Virus record (IMG/VR): IMGVR_UViG_3300032296_000754 | Coordinates: 1 to 39,898 of that record | DNA length: 39,898 bases | Source of the DNA: a virus | Direction: 5' to 3' (one strand) | In this document: piece after piece, positions 39,872 to 39,898 of the stretch | How positions within the stretch are numbered: position 1 is the first letter of the stretch | Layout: each line of letters starts with the position of its first letter | The notes under the pieces: generated by a model | Database searches by the model: none | Told to the model about the DNA's origin: nothing | Seen by the model: the letters and a program-made list of their open reading frames with translations, nothing else | Program-made: the position numbers and the translations under genes

Positions 39872-39886
39872 TGCTTTTTCTTCGGG

Positions 39887-39898
39887 GCCGCTATTACC
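39887..39898. other. Right copy of putative cos end
   Basis: GCCGCTATTACC ends the window and is identical to 15-26. The two copies should be one 12-nt single-stranded overhang in the virion. The terminase and HNH genes begin within 80 bp, as expected next to cos. Confidence 0.75.

Overview
The window is an essentially complete genome of a tailed dsDNA phage with a lambda-like, siphovirus-type gene set. Its first 14 bases are the end of an Illumina adapter. The same 12 bases (GCCGCTATTACC) follow the adapter at 15-26 and close the window at 39887-39898, as expected if a 12-nt cohesive end was filled in at both ends. Removing the adapter and one copy leaves a unit of about 39.87 kb. The host is unknown. 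A DUF2312/GapR-type gene, a family typical of Alphaproteobacteria, suggests an alphaproteobacterial host. I see no integrase, excisionase, tRNA, CRISPR array or insertion sequence.

Layout. (a) Left early operon, minus strand, 5943 to 312: Cro-like regulator, DUF1064 nuclease, a hairpin and 16-residue leader, lambda O-like and P-like replication genes, MazG-like enzyme, a DnaA-domain-IV-like protein, several small genes, an unexpectedly placed virion-type (Z-like) protein, a repeat-rich non-coding stretch, then small unknown genes and a mini HTH gene before a terminator at 262-285. (b) Right early operon, plus strand, 6064 to 10238: ERF annealing protein, YqaJ exonuclease, HNH nuclease, NUMOD-like protein, NinB, GapR-like protein, SSB and small genes. 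The two early operons diverge from one palindrome at 5989-6002 that supplies both -35 boxes. (c) Late operon, minus strand, 39819 to 10278: zinc-ribbon HNH protein, small and large terminase, gpW-like, portal, protease-capsid fusion, head-tail connectors, two tail-terminator paralogs, two tail-tube paralogs, a G/GT frameshift chaperone pair, tape measure, tail-tip genes, J-like protein, collagen-like and other fibre genes, a cassette of membrane and secreted repeat proteins, a GH19 endolysin and a small membrane protein. The late operon and the right early operon converge on a bidirectional terminator at 10241-10275.

How it works together. The Cro-like protein probably balances the divergent early promoters. 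O/P-like proteins with iterons inside the O-like gene (4921-5005) give a lambda-type origin candidate, and ERF, YqaJ, SSB, NinB and HNH form a recombination module suited to making concatemers. The terminase genes and the HNH gene beside the cos end then package DNA.

The strongest candidates for unusual biology are: the late block at 11106-16524, which encodes two signal-peptide proteins built from long repeats, flanked by membrane proteins and placed just before the endolysin; the side-by-side duplication of both tail terminator and tail tube genes; a strong internal start that could make free capsid protein from the protease-capsid fusion; and the iteron, palindrome and leader elements in the early region. 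Several genes were found below 60 codons or only through a frameshift: 312-461, 1533-1634, 5247-5297, 9848-9982, 10161-10238, 18395-18556, 30759-30905 and the GT extension.
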